A stretch of 55,629 nt of DNA from a virus, in the IMG/VR virus record IMGVR_UViG_3300037247_000947, positions 1-55,629 of that record; one strand, 5' to 3'. Within the stretch, counting starts at the first letter, position 1. The number at the start of each line of letters is the position of its first letter. Below, one piece after another: positions 21,675 through 30,580 of this stretch. Under the pieces are notes generated by a model that was not told where the DNA came from, did no database searches, and worked only from the letters and a program-made list of their open reading frames with translations. The translations under genes and the position numbers were made by a program.

Positions 21675-24427
21675 TACTGTATCTCCCAATTACTTGTAGT
21701 GGAATTACCCACCAAAGTTACAGATGCCCCATTCGTATTGATAGTCAAACTCGCGGCATTTTCTACAGTATCACTGCCATCTGGAGAAACTGTTATATTT
21801 TTCCCCCCTGAATTTTCATCCTGGTCTTTGATATGATAAATTGTACCATCAATGATAGCAGGTAAATTCAATGTGATTGCTGTAGATGCTGTGGTAACGC
21901 TAATGTGCTCATCGGATGCTAACACAGTATATGGAGAACTCGTAACAGAAGTTCTATTTATAATTCTGCCAGCTGATGTTTTCACGGTATCAGCAAAGTC
22001 AAAGTAATTCTCATCCTCCATCCACGTTAGAACACCTGAATTAGTAGTACCAATATAGTTAGTGACTAAGTCAGTATTAGCATCGGGGGTCAAAGTAAAG
22101 ATGCCGGTAGAATCTATTTTTAATCTCTCAGTCAGAACACCTGTTGGGCCAGCAGTTGATGTGCTAATAACGATCTCACCAGCATCATCGTCAGCACCTC
22201 CATCATGTCGCACTTCAACCTGTGCAAGTTCATTTTCCTCTCCACCAGAGCGCTCACCCTTGAAAATGAGTTTTGATTCCCTGCCTCCGTCTGAGTCTTC
22301 GTGGGTAGAGTTGTGAAGTGTAATGTAAGGAGCAGTTCCGGTCCATTCGGTGAGGGTTTCGGGGGCGGTTTCACCACCAAGGCCAATGTTGCCAGAATTG
22401 TCCATTACAAAATAATCATTTGTACCTAAAACAGCAGTCCCTTCTGCTGCTGCGTAAGCAATCTTAAAAAAATCATCAGTATTATCAATTCCTATTGCAT
22501 AAGCATCGCCTGGAATACTAAACTGAATATTCGCATCGCCAGCAGAGCCAGTAACACTTGTTTGCTCTATCTCTACTAAAGGCTTTGTTGTTGTCGTACT
22601 TATCTGAAGATGAAGATATGTCTGTGGATTGGCTGTGAATATACCAACTCCAGTATTCGTCCATTTGTGGAATTTCGTACTTGTAGCAAGATTAGTTTGT
22701 ATCTGGAATGCGGCATCTGTCACAAATTTCCCTGCTCCAGCATTTTCCACTTGAAGAAACATATCTCCAGGACTTGACCCTGTTCTTGATATCTTTATTC
22801 CGTGATTTGCTGAATCTTTGGATAGATGAATTGTATTACCTGGATTTGCTATTCCAAACCCTACCCTATTATTCACGGTGTCAACATTCGCAATGACATT
22901 GCCATCTTTGTCATTGACCTGAAAGAATGTCGTGGAATCAGTGATAGGTTGAAAGACAGCCGTATTCAAATCAAGAACAGCACTTCCAGTCACCGTCAGT
23001 CCTTGAGTAAGGACAACATCACCGTCAGCTTCTATCTGCATGGCATCTGTATCACTTGCAGAACCAATATAGCCTCCATCGGCAATGATGAGATTACCAG
23101 ATGATGTAATCGTTCCAACATTCAGTGTCCCTGTTGTTGTAAGAAGAGCATCGCCAAAATCGATAGTAAACCCAGCCTTGTTGCTGTCAATCGTCAAGTC
23201 ACCATCACTCTCGGTAGCAAAGGAGACATAATTAGTCCCATCGTAGGAAATCTTAAACTGTGCTCCCCCTGCCTGGACATTGAAGACATTGTTTCTAATA
23301 TCGTCAATCTCCTGTGCACTCAAAATATCCTTAAAGACAGCCACCTCATCTATGTAGCCGTCAAAATAATAATCTGATGTCGGACAGCAATGCGCACCAA
23401 TAAGGAAAGGTGCGAGGGTTATACTCATAGTATTCGTGTAAGTACCGGTTGTCTCGTAGACAGTGTCAGCATCCTCATCATATACTCTAAGACGGAATGC
23501 CTTATCACTGCTTTGGTATGTAAAGCCAACGTGGTACCATTTATCTGTCGCAACAGTTATGGCTGTTAGCGTTTTTCCTTCTGTGTCAGTACCGTTTGTA
23601 TGGCCTATAGAGACGCGGAACTGATGTGTACCACCATTGTTATGAATATATATCAGAAGACTTCTTCTATCATTTCCCGCCGTCCACTTGGAAATCATTG
23701 TTTTCCACCTATCAGCAGTGGAGTTTAGAGCTGTTGGACGCACCCAGAAGACAACGGATATATTTGTCTCTGCGCCACCGGACTTAAGGGGAAAATCAGC
23801 ATCCATATTCGCTTCTGTGAGAGTCCAATAGTCCGGCCCTGGAGATGCACTCGTAAAAGAGGTGGCTTGGGAACCCTCCCTGAAATATGTAGTCTCCATA
23901 TTTCTTTCGACCAACCCTGTAACATCATTACTTCCCACAGAGTCGTCATTAAACTCTGAAACAGTCCCTTCAAAGCGCCAAAGAGCAACAGCGTTGGAAT
24001 CATTGGCAAAATCATTACCGCCGCCTCCTGCCGACATAATCTCAAGTGTCGTATCAGGGTCTCCAACTCCGACGCCAAACCAATCTTCTGTATCATTAAA
24101 GAATAACTTGTCATTATCCTGATAAATCCTTCCTCCAACTCCGGCAAACAGGACACTTCCTTCTGTCAATTCTGACAGCGTAAGACCGGTAAAAGTCGGA
24201 CTATCTCCAGTCCCAAGTCCAAGGGACGTCCTAGCAGTATTGCCACTTTCAGTAATCCAATTAGACCCATCACCGACAATGAAGTTACCATCATCGGGTG
24301 TAAGTCCGGCAATATCATCGAGTCCTGGGTCCCAAGCCTGAGTGACCGAGCCAGCAAGGGCAGCAATCAATATCCGTATCTCGCGGTCAACTTTGGCCTT
24401 GCGTTTTATTTCTTCAGGAGTCTTCAA
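21674..24427 (-). CDS. Tail fibre with LamG/concanavalin-like domain
   Basis: 917 residues. The N-terminal 130 residues are fibre-like (GLTLSELTEGSVLFAGVGG). Residues about 145-375 (NAVALWRFEG ... YFDGYIDEVAVFKDILS) match a LamG/pentraxin-type sugar-binding sandwich. The rest is shaft repeats ending in a Gly/Asn-rich tip. It starts with TTG after AGGATACTGAGAAG; two tandem GGATACTGA words lie there. Host-surface binding is the likely role. Confidence 0.7.
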   Translation of the reverse strand: MKTPEEIKRKAKVDREIRILIAALAGSVTQAWDPGLDDIAGLTPDDGNFIVGDGSNWITESGNTARTSLGLGTGDSPTFTGLTLSELTEGSVLFAGVGGRIYQDNDKLFFNDTEDWFGVGVGDPDTTLEIMSAGGGGNDFANDSNAVALWRFEGTVSEFNDDSVGSNDVTGLVERNMETTYFREGSQATSFTSASPGPDYWTLTEANMDADFPLKSGGAETNISVVFWVRPTALNSTADRWKTMISKWTAGNDRRSLLIYIHNNGGTHQFRVSIGHTNGTDTEGKTLTAITVATDKWYHVGFTYQSSDKAFRLRVYDEDADTVYETTGTYTNTMSITLAPFLIGAHCCPTSDYYFDGYIDEVAVFKDILSAQEIDDIRNNVFNVQAGGAQFKISYDGTNYVSFATESDGDLTIDSNKAGFTIDFGDALLTTTGTLNVGTITSSGNLIIADGGYIGSASDTDAMQIEADGDVVLTQGLTVTGSAVLDLNTAVFQPITDSTTFFQVNDKDGNVIANVDTVNNRVGFGIANPGNTIHLSKDSANHGIKISRTGSSPGDMFLQVENAGAGKFVTDAAFQIQTNLATSTKFHKWTNTGVGIFTANPQTYLHLQISTTTTKPLVEIEQTSVTGSAGDANIQFSIPGDAYAIGIDNTDDFFKIAYAAAEGTAVLGTNDYFVMDNSGNIGLGGETAPETLTEWTGTAPYITLHNSTHEDSDGGRESKLIFKGERSGGEENELAQVEVRHDGGADDDAGEIVISTSTAGPTGVLTERLKIDSTGIFTLTPDANTDLVTNYIGTTNSGVLTWMEDENYFDFADTVKTSAGRIINRTSVTSSPYTVLASDEHISVTTASTAITLNLPAIIDGTIYHIKDQDENSGGKNITVSPDGSDTVENAASLTINTNGASVTLVGNSTTSNWEIQ

Positions 24428-24442
24428 CTTCTCAGTATCCTA

Positions 24443-25012
24443 TCAGTATCCTATTGCAAACCAATTGGTAGTATCGGCGCCAAAAGCGTCATCTGGATTT
24501 GTAACCTTCATAGTGGTTGTAGTAAGAGTATGTGCTTTGAGCGCATGTTGTGTAAAGGAGTTGGTCGTAGCTAGAGTTAGCCACGCACTAGTACAAGCAC
24601 TTGGAAAGGCGGTTCCAAAGGTAACTGTTGCAGTGGTATTTACACCGACACTGACCGTTCCTTGCTTCATTATCATACCGTTGGGAAATGTTATGCTTTC
24701 CTCTCCGGCATATGATGTCGGTGTGTAGTTTGCAGAACCAACATTGTTATCAACGTAAGCCTTTGTCGATTGCTGACTTGGTACAGCCGTCGACGAATCT
24801 GACGACATATCATCCTCGTCCTTGAAGAATGCCGACGACATCTGGCTGGAAGTCAAACCACTGATGCGGGATAGTGACACCGAACCTGAAGAAAGGTTAC
24901 TCGCATCAAAGGCGTTAAGTGCCGTCAGGACATCGGTAAAGTTCTGATTTACCTCGGAAGCAATGGCAGTAGTATCGGCTGAGAAAGAATTTGTAACCGT
25001 GTAAGTTGCGAT
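24443..25012 (-). CDS. Tail fibre with gp53-like C-terminal domain, apparent AUC start
   Basis: 189 residues if read from ATC at 25012. The N-terminal part (ATYTVTNSFSADTTAIASEV, VNQNFTDVLTALNAFD) matches the usual start of this fibre family, and the C-terminal part (ITFPNGMIMKQGTVSV ... NWFAIGY) matches the gp53-like fibre tip. AAGGAGGT lies six bases before the ATC, and no ATG, GTG or TTG occurs in frame until a GTG at 24880, which would lose 44 conserved-looking residues. Confidence 0.6.
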   Translation of the reverse strand: MATYTVTNSFSADTTAIASEVNQNFTDVLTALNAFDASNLSSGSVSLSRISGLTSSQMSSAFFKDEDDMSSDSSTAVPSQQSTKAYVDNNVGSANYTPTSYAGEESITFPNGMIMKQGTVSVGVNTTATVTFGTAFPSACTSAWLTLATTNSFTQHALKAHTLTTTTMKVTNPDDAFGADTTNWFAIGY

Positions 25013-25026
25013 GATAGACCTCCTTA

Positions 25027-27087
25027 CTATGCAGGAATTGGAAGAATCTTGTGATAAAGTTTCAGAGCAATCAAGTTAGTATCCTTGGAGTCAATCGACT
25101 CAAGAGTAAGTTTTGCATTTCTCCCTTTCCCTCCTTTGGCAATCTTCTTATGACCGGACTGGAAACCAAACGAACTTGACCCCCAGTTAAAGTTCCCCCA
25201 TGTCCCCTGACCCCAAATCAACCATGTACTATCAATTGCAACCGTTCCGGAACCAAGGATAAACTGTTTAGTCCTTTCAAACTCGTTATCATTAAACGAC
25301 ACGGTCGTCTCCATTGTAATTCCTGACGACTCGGCAATCAGCGAAAGTGAATTGACCAGTTTCTCGCTCCACTCGTGACCAAAGTGAATATCTCCCGTTG
25401 CGAGTTGTGTATTGATATTATAAGATGTCGAAGCATCATATTCAGTCTTATTGATAAAGTCCGCCGACCCCGCAAAGTCATGTTCCATAATATACTTGTT
25501 AGTATTATCAGCGGAATACAACCCACCGTCAAATGACTGCAAGTCATTGGCGCTCCAGTTAAGGGAAGTCCAGCCTCCCGTTTGTCCTTGCAACAACATC
25601 CTTGTTCCGTTCTTCACATCCCAGACTATCGTAGCAGTATTAACAGTCTGGTTAGGTCCTGTTATTGAAAGGTAGTACCTGTCCTTGTGAAACTTTCCGA
25701 TAGACTTGTCTCGATAGGCCACGGGGATAGCGGCAATCTTATCTCTAATCGGGTCTCCTACAGGCCACGGCAAATCACCGGTAGTAGGATTGAAGCTATT
25801 AAAGTTGGCCCAATAGATATTCCCATCAAATTGCCACATCAAACCATTTCCGACATCGACAATAGAGGTAAAGGAATCACAACCTATCTCGCAAACCTTT
25901 ACCGGCTTGGGATACTTGTCAACATCTCCCTCCGGCGTTACATATATCTGCTCCTCGGTAAACCAGTAGACATCTTTGCGAAAGGCAACAGGGCCAACCA
26001 GAGGGTCAGGGAAGTATGCAAAGTTTTCAGCGGGGAAGAAATCAGGATTTCCCTTCCTCGAATAAACTCCTTTGTTCGTCAGTGCCCCTGACGAGTTAAT
26101 CCCTATCCCCCATAGCCTCCCATCCTGTTCCAGAGGATTCTTCAATCTCGGAGGTGTCCCTGCATCTATATCAGGTTCAGCGCCTTCCTCACCGTTAGGA
26201 CGATTATCAGTATAAGTATCGCCGGAGGTGAAGAATCCGACAAACTCAAACGGTCCAGTAGCCTGCCCCGCAGGTGAGCGATAAACATTACACTTACTAA
26301 TCCCTGATGGAAAAGCACTTCCTGAAAGGTCTATATTCAGCGAACAGGCAACAGGGTTGGCGGCAGTTGCATTGCTAAGATCGGCAGAGGTCAGTGCTGC
26401 TGATGGGCCCGACTCACCATATTTTGTTGAAGTTCCACTGTCGTCATAAAAGTAAGTAAACTTGTAAGTATAGACGCCGCCGAGAGTGATTCCTCTATCG
26501 CCAGCACCGAGAGTATTATCCTCAGTTCCCGCCTCCGCTCCTTCAAAAGACGGGACAGCCAAGCCGAGCGCCGTTGAGGCAGTATCCACAGTTCCGACCC
26601 AGCGCTGAGGAGCATCTTTACCGTTGCAAAAGAGAAGGTCTTCCGCCTCATTAACACTATATTTTACAAATCTCGATATGTATCCATCGGTAAGGTCTGC
26701 CTTGATTGAAGTCCCGCCTCCCTCACCTGCCCACCTGTTGTTAGATTCATCATAAACACTAACTTCAGTATTACCTCCGTTGTCCCAACAGGCGACGCGA
26801 TAATCACTTCCTCTTAGCTCGACTATCTTGAATGACAACGGAGGAGCTGTGTTGGGAAGGATAGTATCTTCAGAAGCAACCAGCCAAGGTCGGAAAGGCC
26901 CTCGTGTAAGGAGTGTCCTGTTTGGTTGATGGTAGTAATTCAACAGAACGGTAAACTGGTCTTTCCTCAGTGCACTGGAAGGCTCGGCAGTATTCAGACC
27001 ACCTGAGAAGTCTTCTATCGAATAGGGAAGCCACTGGGTAGCTTCTTCAGTAACAGGTTGTGGTCGAAATGGAGCTGTTGTAAACAT
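25027..27087 (-). CDS. Tail hub/nozzle (DNA-stabilisation type) protein
   Basis: 686 residues. DFSGGLNT near the N-terminus and repeated YR-, WDNGG-, and GISKCNVYRS-type beta segments suit the large beta-propeller/nozzle proteins of podovirus tails (T7 gp12-like, P22 gp10-like role). It follows the two adaptor genes in gene order. The ATG has no visible ribosome binding site and lies after a terminator and an AT-rich hairpin, so its expression may be controlled apart from upstream genes. Confidence 0.6.
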   Translation of the reverse strand: MFTTAPFRPQPVTEEATQWLPYSIEDFSGGLNTAEPSSALRKDQFTVLLNYYHQPNRTLLTRGPFRPWLVASEDTILPNTAPPLSFKIVELRGSDYRVACWDNGGNTEVSVYDESNNRWAGEGGGTSIKADLTDGYISRFVKYSVNEAEDLLFCNGKDAPQRWVGTVDTASTALGLAVPSFEGAEAGTEDNTLGAGDRGITLGGVYTYKFTYFYDDSGTSTKYGESGPSAALTSADLSNATAANPVACSLNIDLSGSAFPSGISKCNVYRSPAGQATGPFEFVGFFTSGDTYTDNRPNGEEGAEPDIDAGTPPRLKNPLEQDGRLWGIGINSSGALTNKGVYSRKGNPDFFPAENFAYFPDPLVGPVAFRKDVYWFTEEQIYVTPEGDVDKYPKPVKVCEIGCDSFTSIVDVGNGLMWQFDGNIYWANFNSFNPTTGDLPWPVGDPIRDKIAAIPVAYRDKSIGKFHKDRYYLSITGPNQTVNTATIVWDVKNGTRMLLQGQTGGWTSLNWSANDLQSFDGGLYSADNTNKYIMEHDFAGSADFINKTEYDASTSYNINTQLATGDIHFGHEWSEKLVNSLSLIAESSGITMETTVSFNDNEFERTKQFILGSGTVAIDSTWLIWGQGTWGNFNWGSSSFGFQSGHKKIAKGGKGRNAKLTLESIDSKDTNLIALKLYHKILPIPA

Positions 27088-27123
27088 AAAGTATCGTGAG
27101 AAATGTTATAGAAAATGTTAGCA

Positions 27124-27150
27124 ATAACTCTTTGCTGATAATAGAGTTAT
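27124..27150 (-). promoter_or_regulatory. AT-rich inverted repeat
   Basis: ATAACTCT (27124-27131) and AGAGTTAT (27143-27150) form a perfect 8-bp stem with an 11-base loop, between the terminator and the hub gene. It may be an operator near a promoter (the region is AT-rich) or a leader hairpin. Confidence 0.45.
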
Positions 27151-27174
27151 ATTGACTTATGCTGAAAAGATGTT

Positions 27175-27208
27175 AAATAAAAAAGGCTGCCTAAGCCAAG
27201 CAGCCTTT
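27175..27208 (-). terminator. Rho-independent terminator in the virion cluster
   Basis: AAAGGCTGC (27181-27189) pairs with GCAGCCTTT (27199-27207). On the minus transcript the stem is followed by TTTTTATTT. On the plus strand it has four T, so it could work weakly both ways. It separates the upstream head/adaptor genes from the tail genes. Confidence 0.75.
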
Positions 27209-27242
27209 TAGAAAGGATACCAATATGAGTCAGTTTATTATG

Positions 27243-27326
27243 TTACTTCTTCTTTCCCTTACTGGTACTGGGTTTCTTGTGACCTGGTTTGCTCTTGTAC
27301 GTGCTTTTTCCTGATTTATGAGCCAT
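27243..27326 (-). CDS. 27-residue basic peptide
   Basis: MAHKSGKSTYKSKPGHKKPS then TSKGKKK; ten lysines. GGAGCAAATA precedes the ATG and the terminator follows the stop. Similar in style to the 26-residue peptide at 13737-13817 (MA-K..., Tyr, Lys-rich end). DNA binding or packing is conceivable. Confidence 0.5.
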   Translation of the reverse strand: MAHKSGKSTYKSKPGHKKPSTSKGKKK

Positions 27327-27376
27327 TATTTGCTCCCTTCAAAAAACACATTTAGTAACTTTTATGTTGGACGACA

Positions 27377-27634
27377 CTATCTTGGATAGCAAGAAGTGCC
27401 TCCATCGCATGCTTGTACTGCCTTACCAATTCTCATGCGAGCATCTTCAAGGTGGCGGTAAGCAAGCTGAATATTTGCTTGCATTTCACCTTGCTGCCCA
27501 ACGTAATTCTCATCTTTACTAAAATCACTGTGGGCTTTAAGCGTGAGGGTACTTACTTTTACTGCTTCGATTACTTTTCTAATGCTAAAACAGTTTTCCT
27601 TGAAACCCAGTTCTTGTGCTTGTGCTTCTGCCAT
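27377..27634 (-). CDS. Small helical protein resembling the Acb2/Tad1 hairpin domain
   Basis: 85 residues from the ATG after GAAAGGAAAGAAA. An N-terminal helical half and the C-terminal helix IQLAYRHLEDARMRIGKAVQ (55-74) recall the helical hairpin of phage cyclic-nucleotide sponges (Acb2, including T4 Vs.4, and Tad1), whose last helix has the pattern L-x-E/D-A-x-M with A-V later. Those proteins sequester CBASS/Thoeris signals. The match is by memory and short, so this is a candidate. It sits between an adaptor gene and the basic peptide. Confidence 0.45.
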   Translation of the reverse strand: MAEAQAQELGFKENCFSIRKVIEAVKVSTLTLKAHSDFSKDENYVGQQGEMQANIQLAYRHLEDARMRIGKAVQACDGGTSCYPR

Positions 27635-27649
27635 TTTCTTTCCTTTCAA

Positions 27650-28252
27650 TTATCTTGCATTACCTTCGAGTTTCCATTTATTCAGCGCGAACGCCGACTG
27701 CCTCAACTTCTCATACTCTCCCATGCTCTTAGCTTCCAATGTAGTATCTCTCTGGGAGGCATAACACCTTGCCATTCCATACTGAACAATCGCAGGCTTC
27801 CACTCATTGGGAAAATCAAACGTATCACTAACGGAAGACATCTCAGTAGAGAGCCTGATATAGAAAGCCTTCAAGGCATCCGAACCACTTGCACTGGTTG
27901 CTTTCAAATCAATATAAAGCACTCCTCCAAATTCATACCATGTCGTTGGAGTTCCAACACTTGCACCAAACTGATACGAAACCTCATGTCTATAAGTCCT
28001 GTAAAGTGGCACTCCTGCATACTCAATGGCAAAGATTATCAGAGGATTGGTAAGAGACGAGGACAGGGTGAATGAGAATGCCGACCCGTTGGTATCAATC
28101 GTCTGGGTATCTTGCAAACAACCGGTAGTCGCACAAAACTCTGCCGCTCCCCTGTTGATATACCTTAGAAGCTCGGTGGTACCAAAACTCACATCAGTAG
28201 TATCCTGAAGCTCATCTCTAATCTCAGCAATTACAGTTGTCCCTGTTGCCAT
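27650..28252 (-). CDS. Head-tail adaptor protein (SU10-type)
   Basis: 200 residues. The beginning IAEIRDELQDTTDVSFGTTELLRYINRGAAEF is typical of short-tailed phage adaptor proteins (helix with D-x-L then YIN). A beta-rich middle and a helical end containing AMARCYASQRDTTLEAKSMGEYEKL follow. It probably forms a ring between the portal and tail hub. TA-ATG style junction with the next gene (shared base 28252). Confidence 0.65.
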   Translation of the reverse strand: MATGTTVIAEIRDELQDTTDVSFGTTELLRYINRGAAEFCATTGCLQDTQTIDTNGSAFSFTLSSSLTNPLIIFAIEYAGVPLYRTYRHEVSYQFGASVGTPTTWYEFGGVLYIDLKATSASGSDALKAFYIRLSTEMSSVSDTFDFPNEWKPAIVQYGMARCYASQRDTTLEAKSMGEYEKLRQSAFALNKWKLEGNAR

Positions 28253-28974
28253 TAGATACTCCCGCTAATCCTTAACTCCGGTGCAACATAGCTTGTCCCT
28301 CTATTCTCTCGAAGTTGCACATGAGCAGGACCACTCCTCCCTCGTTGCTTCTCTCTAATATTCTTCAGTCTCTCCTCAAACCTCCCCTGATGTACTCTTC
28401 CATCCAATCCTAGACTTTCAAGAGCAATCGCCGTAGCCAAGCTTCTCAACATCCCGTGATACCATCCTGGAAGCACATCAGTCAAATTGGTACTAACCTC
28501 GTCCGGCATACTCTCGACCTTCAAGTTGATAGTATAAACTGCATTAGGAGTACTTCTGAGCAACATCCTCATCGTACCGGAACCGTCAGTATCAATCGCA
28601 TAGTAACTCGGATAGGTAGACTCGATGTCCTCGCCAGGATCGAAACGATAGAAGTCGGTAATCCCTCCTGAGAAATAAGTCAGGATATGTTTCTCAGCGA
28701 CAATCCTTACAGTTCCATCTATGACATTAACGACTGCCGAATCCAAGTCAACATATGCTTGACCGGCAACTGTAGCAATGGTAGTATCCGACATGATAGT
28801 CTTGGGAACATCAATACTTCTTTCGAGAGAAAAGTCAATCAAAGCCTCGTTGATGGCACCAAAGATAGCAAACCTGTCCTCAGCGGATATGAGAGCTACA
28901 TTGCCTCTCATTGCTCTGACAGTTCCTTCGATACTTCGCTGAAGGTCGTTCTTTGTCCTACTCCAAACTGCCAT
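28252..28974 (-). CDS. Second head-tail adaptor-like protein
   Basis: 240 residues, starting VWSRTKNDLQRSIEGTVRAM with AINEALIDFSLERS, the helix pattern of adaptor/connector proteins, followed by beta strands and GMLRSLATAIALESLGLDGR. Two such genes in a row is common in podovirus-like genomes with long connectors. It abuts the next gene with one shared base. Confidence 0.6.
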   Translation of the reverse strand: MAVWSRTKNDLQRSIEGTVRAMRGNVALISAEDRFAIFGAINEALIDFSLERSIDVPKTIMSDTTIATVAGQAYVDLDSAVVNVIDGTVRIVAEKHILTYFSGGITDFYRFDPGEDIESTYPSYYAIDTDGSGTMRMLLRSTPNAVYTINLKVESMPDEVSTNLTDVLPGWYHGMLRSLATAIALESLGLDGRVHQGRFEERLKNIREKQRGRSGPAHVQLRENRGTSYVAPELRISGSI

Positions 28975-29001
28975 TAGTTTATCTTCTCCAGTCTTATCAT
29001 C

Positions 29002-29457
29002 TCAAAAGTCATCGTTTTTTACACTGTCAGTCATTACTCTTCCACGCGTGGCATGGTATAATTCTTCACCGAATTCAGCACCGGCATTACTAACCGCACT
29101 TTCAACTCTCCTGCCCTCTTCCTCATCCTGTTTCTTCTTCATCTGTCTCAAAGACCTTGAAGTCAAAATGCTGTTATACTTAACATACTTGAAAGCCTCT
29201 CCGAAGCCACCAATACTAAAACTCCTAATTACCTCAACTTTCCCATAATGGTCATAGACAATCAACCATTGTTTCCGAACATGACTCCATCTGAGGTGAA
29301 GGTCGGAATCAAACTCTTCCAGCTTCTCCTGCCAGTATTCCTCCTGCCCTCCTCGCGCCTCTCTCGTAAACTTCTCAAGATAGTCTCTCATTCTCATAGA
29401 GACCCTTGTGGAAGGGCTAAAGGTAATATCAGCTATGTTGTTAAATTCAACAGCCAT
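29002..29457 (-). CDS. Conserved phage protein of unknown role
   Basis: 151 residues from MAVEFNNIADITFSP, the ATG that follows GGATGGTAAGAG; a longer start at 29475 lacks a binding site. The middle (LHLRWSHVRKQWLIVYDHYG) has strand-turn-strand character and the rest is helical. Found with connector genes; may be a virion or assembly protein. Confidence 0.55.
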   Translation of the reverse strand: MAVEFNNIADITFSPSTRVSMRMRDYLEKFTREARGGQEEYWQEKLEEFDSDLHLRWSHVRKQWLIVYDHYGKVEVIRSFSIGGFGEAFKYVKYNSILTSRSLRQMKKKQDEEEGRRVESAVSNAGAEFGEELYHATRGRVMTDSVKNDDF

Positions 29458-29461
29458 ACTC

Positions 29462-29560
29462 TTACCATCCGTCATTATAAGGCTCGGTCAAAATAAACCA
29501 AGTGAGAAATATAAGAAGACACCATTGCAAAACAGTGCTAATCATCAGAATGGTTATCAT
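29462..29560 (-). CDS. 32-residue membrane peptide
   Basis: MITILMISTVLQWCLLIFLT then WFILTEPYNDGW: one transmembrane segment. GGAAAGAGATAAAACA precedes the ATG, the start overlaps the previous stop (ATGA) and the stop lies just before the next ATG. This tight fit supports a real gene. Confidence 0.5.
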   Translation of the reverse strand: MITILMISTVLQWCLLIFLTWFILTEPYNDGW

Positions 29561-29757
29561 TGTTTTATCTCTTTCCACTTTATCCCGAAGAAGACCCAAT
29601 GCCAGAGCCGCCACCAACAGTTAGGACGAGGCATTGTAAAACTATAGCACATATCCTCTACAATGTACATCTCAGACCTATAGACTGGAACGCTAAGAGT
29701 ACATTTATCAATGAGGAGAGGCTCATCGGGAACAATAAGTAGCTGGTCTTTACTCAC
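29557..29757 (-). CDS. Small protein with Trp-rich C-terminus
   Basis: 66 residues from a GTG overlapping the preceding stop. The end MPRPNCWWRLWHWVFFGIKW then KEIKQ is a Pro-Arg/Trp-rich amphipathic stretch that I recall from small phage proteins of unknown function, perhaps membrane-associated. Confidence 0.55.
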   Translation of the reverse strand: MSKDQLLIVPDEPLLIDKCTLSVPVYRSEMYIVEDMCYSFTMPRPNCWWRLWHWVFFGIKWKEIKQ

Positions 29758-30262
29758 CAAGTAGCTCTCTCATCTGAGCAACAGCACCTCTCTTGGCCAT
29801 TATCATATCACTCAACTGGTTGATGTTCTGCTGAAATGTTTGTCTTTTCCGAAGCAAGGTATCAAGGTCCTTTTCCTGCTCTTCAATCTTCTTCTCAATG
29901 TCAACACGGTCAATAGGTTTGGTCTCAACGTCCTTTGCTTTGTTCTCACTCGCCTTGGGACGTTTCGACTTGGGATTATCAACTACCGCTACCGGTGTTT
30001 GAGGAAACTTGATAGTCTCAATCTCGTTTCTCTCAGGAGCATTCTTCGGTGTTGCTATTACTGGAGCTATTCCACCTTGCTGGTCTGCAATCAAAACTGC
30101 CTTCGGGTCTCTCTCACCACACTTGTCACACAAATTAACTCTCTTATGCGGATACCCAGGCGTCCTTGGGTCATACTCCCTCGCCATCTCCGTAGTCTCA
30201 CATCTGTCACACTTCAACGTCATTGCTGTTTTCTCTGCTTCTTTTGGGTTTTCTTCAGTCAT
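29750..30262 (-). CDS. Zinc-finger and coiled-coil protein
   Basis: 170 residues. CDRCETTEM and LCDKCGERDPK (about 18-50) form a four-cysteine zinc site; a disordered Pro/Lys linker follows; the C-terminal 60 residues are a heptad-rich helix (IEKKIEEQEKDLDTLLRKR...). Leader TAAGGAGTTTCTGATG. It may be a virion-associated or assembly factor. Confidence 0.6.
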   Translation of the reverse strand: MTEENPKEAEKTAMTLKCDRCETTEMAREYDPRTPGYPHKRVNLCDKCGERDPKAVLIADQQGGIAPVIATPKNAPERNEIETIKFPQTPVAVVDNPKSKRPKASENKAKDVETKPIDRVDIEKKIEEQEKDLDTLLRKRQTFQQNINQLSDMIMAKRGAVAQMRELLGE

Positions 30263-30286
30263 CAGAAACTCCTTAAAAAGTTACGG

Positions 30287-30355
30287 TTACATTTTTATGG
30301 TTAGGGACTCTTCATTTGAACAATAAGACAAAGTTGAAGAATCACTCATTCCCAT
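30287..30355 (-). CDS. Doubtful 22-residue peptide
   Basis: MGMSDSSTLSYCSNEESLTI then KM. GGAAGACTA stands before the ATG and the ORF occupies most of the 114-base gap between two genes. No other support; could be chance. Confidence 0.3.
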   Translation of the reverse strand: MGMSDSSTLSYCSNEESLTIKM

Positions 30356-30376
30356 TAGTCTTCCAGAACTAATTCC

Positions 30377-30580
30377 TTATGCACTTGAATATGTAGTATA
30401 CGTTGGCCATGCCCAAGACCACTGACAAGGATAATGGTCGTGATGATAGTGCTCCTCTCGTATAACCTTTTCGCCAAACAAACCATCAAGGGCGTCTTTT
30501 AACTTCTTGGCTTGCTCCATAGTCAGGGTTATTTCCTTCTTGCCCAAATCCAGTACCAGCTTCTTGATGACATTAGCCAT
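30377..30580 (-). CDS. Small conserved phage protein with His-rich end
   Basis: 67 residues from the ATG after AGGGAAACAA. The front (LDLGKKEITLTMEQAKKLKD) is a strand-turn-helix I recall from short phage proteins, and the end is EEHYHHDHYPCQWSWAWP, rich in His and Trp, perhaps metal-binding. It overlaps the gene upstream by eight bases. Confidence 0.6.
   Translation of the reverse strand: MANVIKKLVLDLGKKEITLTMEQAKKLKDALDGLFGEKVIREEHYHHDHYPCQWSWAWPTYTTYSSA

Noticed and set aside
24427-24450. Tandem GGATACTGA words between the two fibre genes
   Set aside because: Only two copies at a gene junction, one containing the stop codon; probably local duplication without function.
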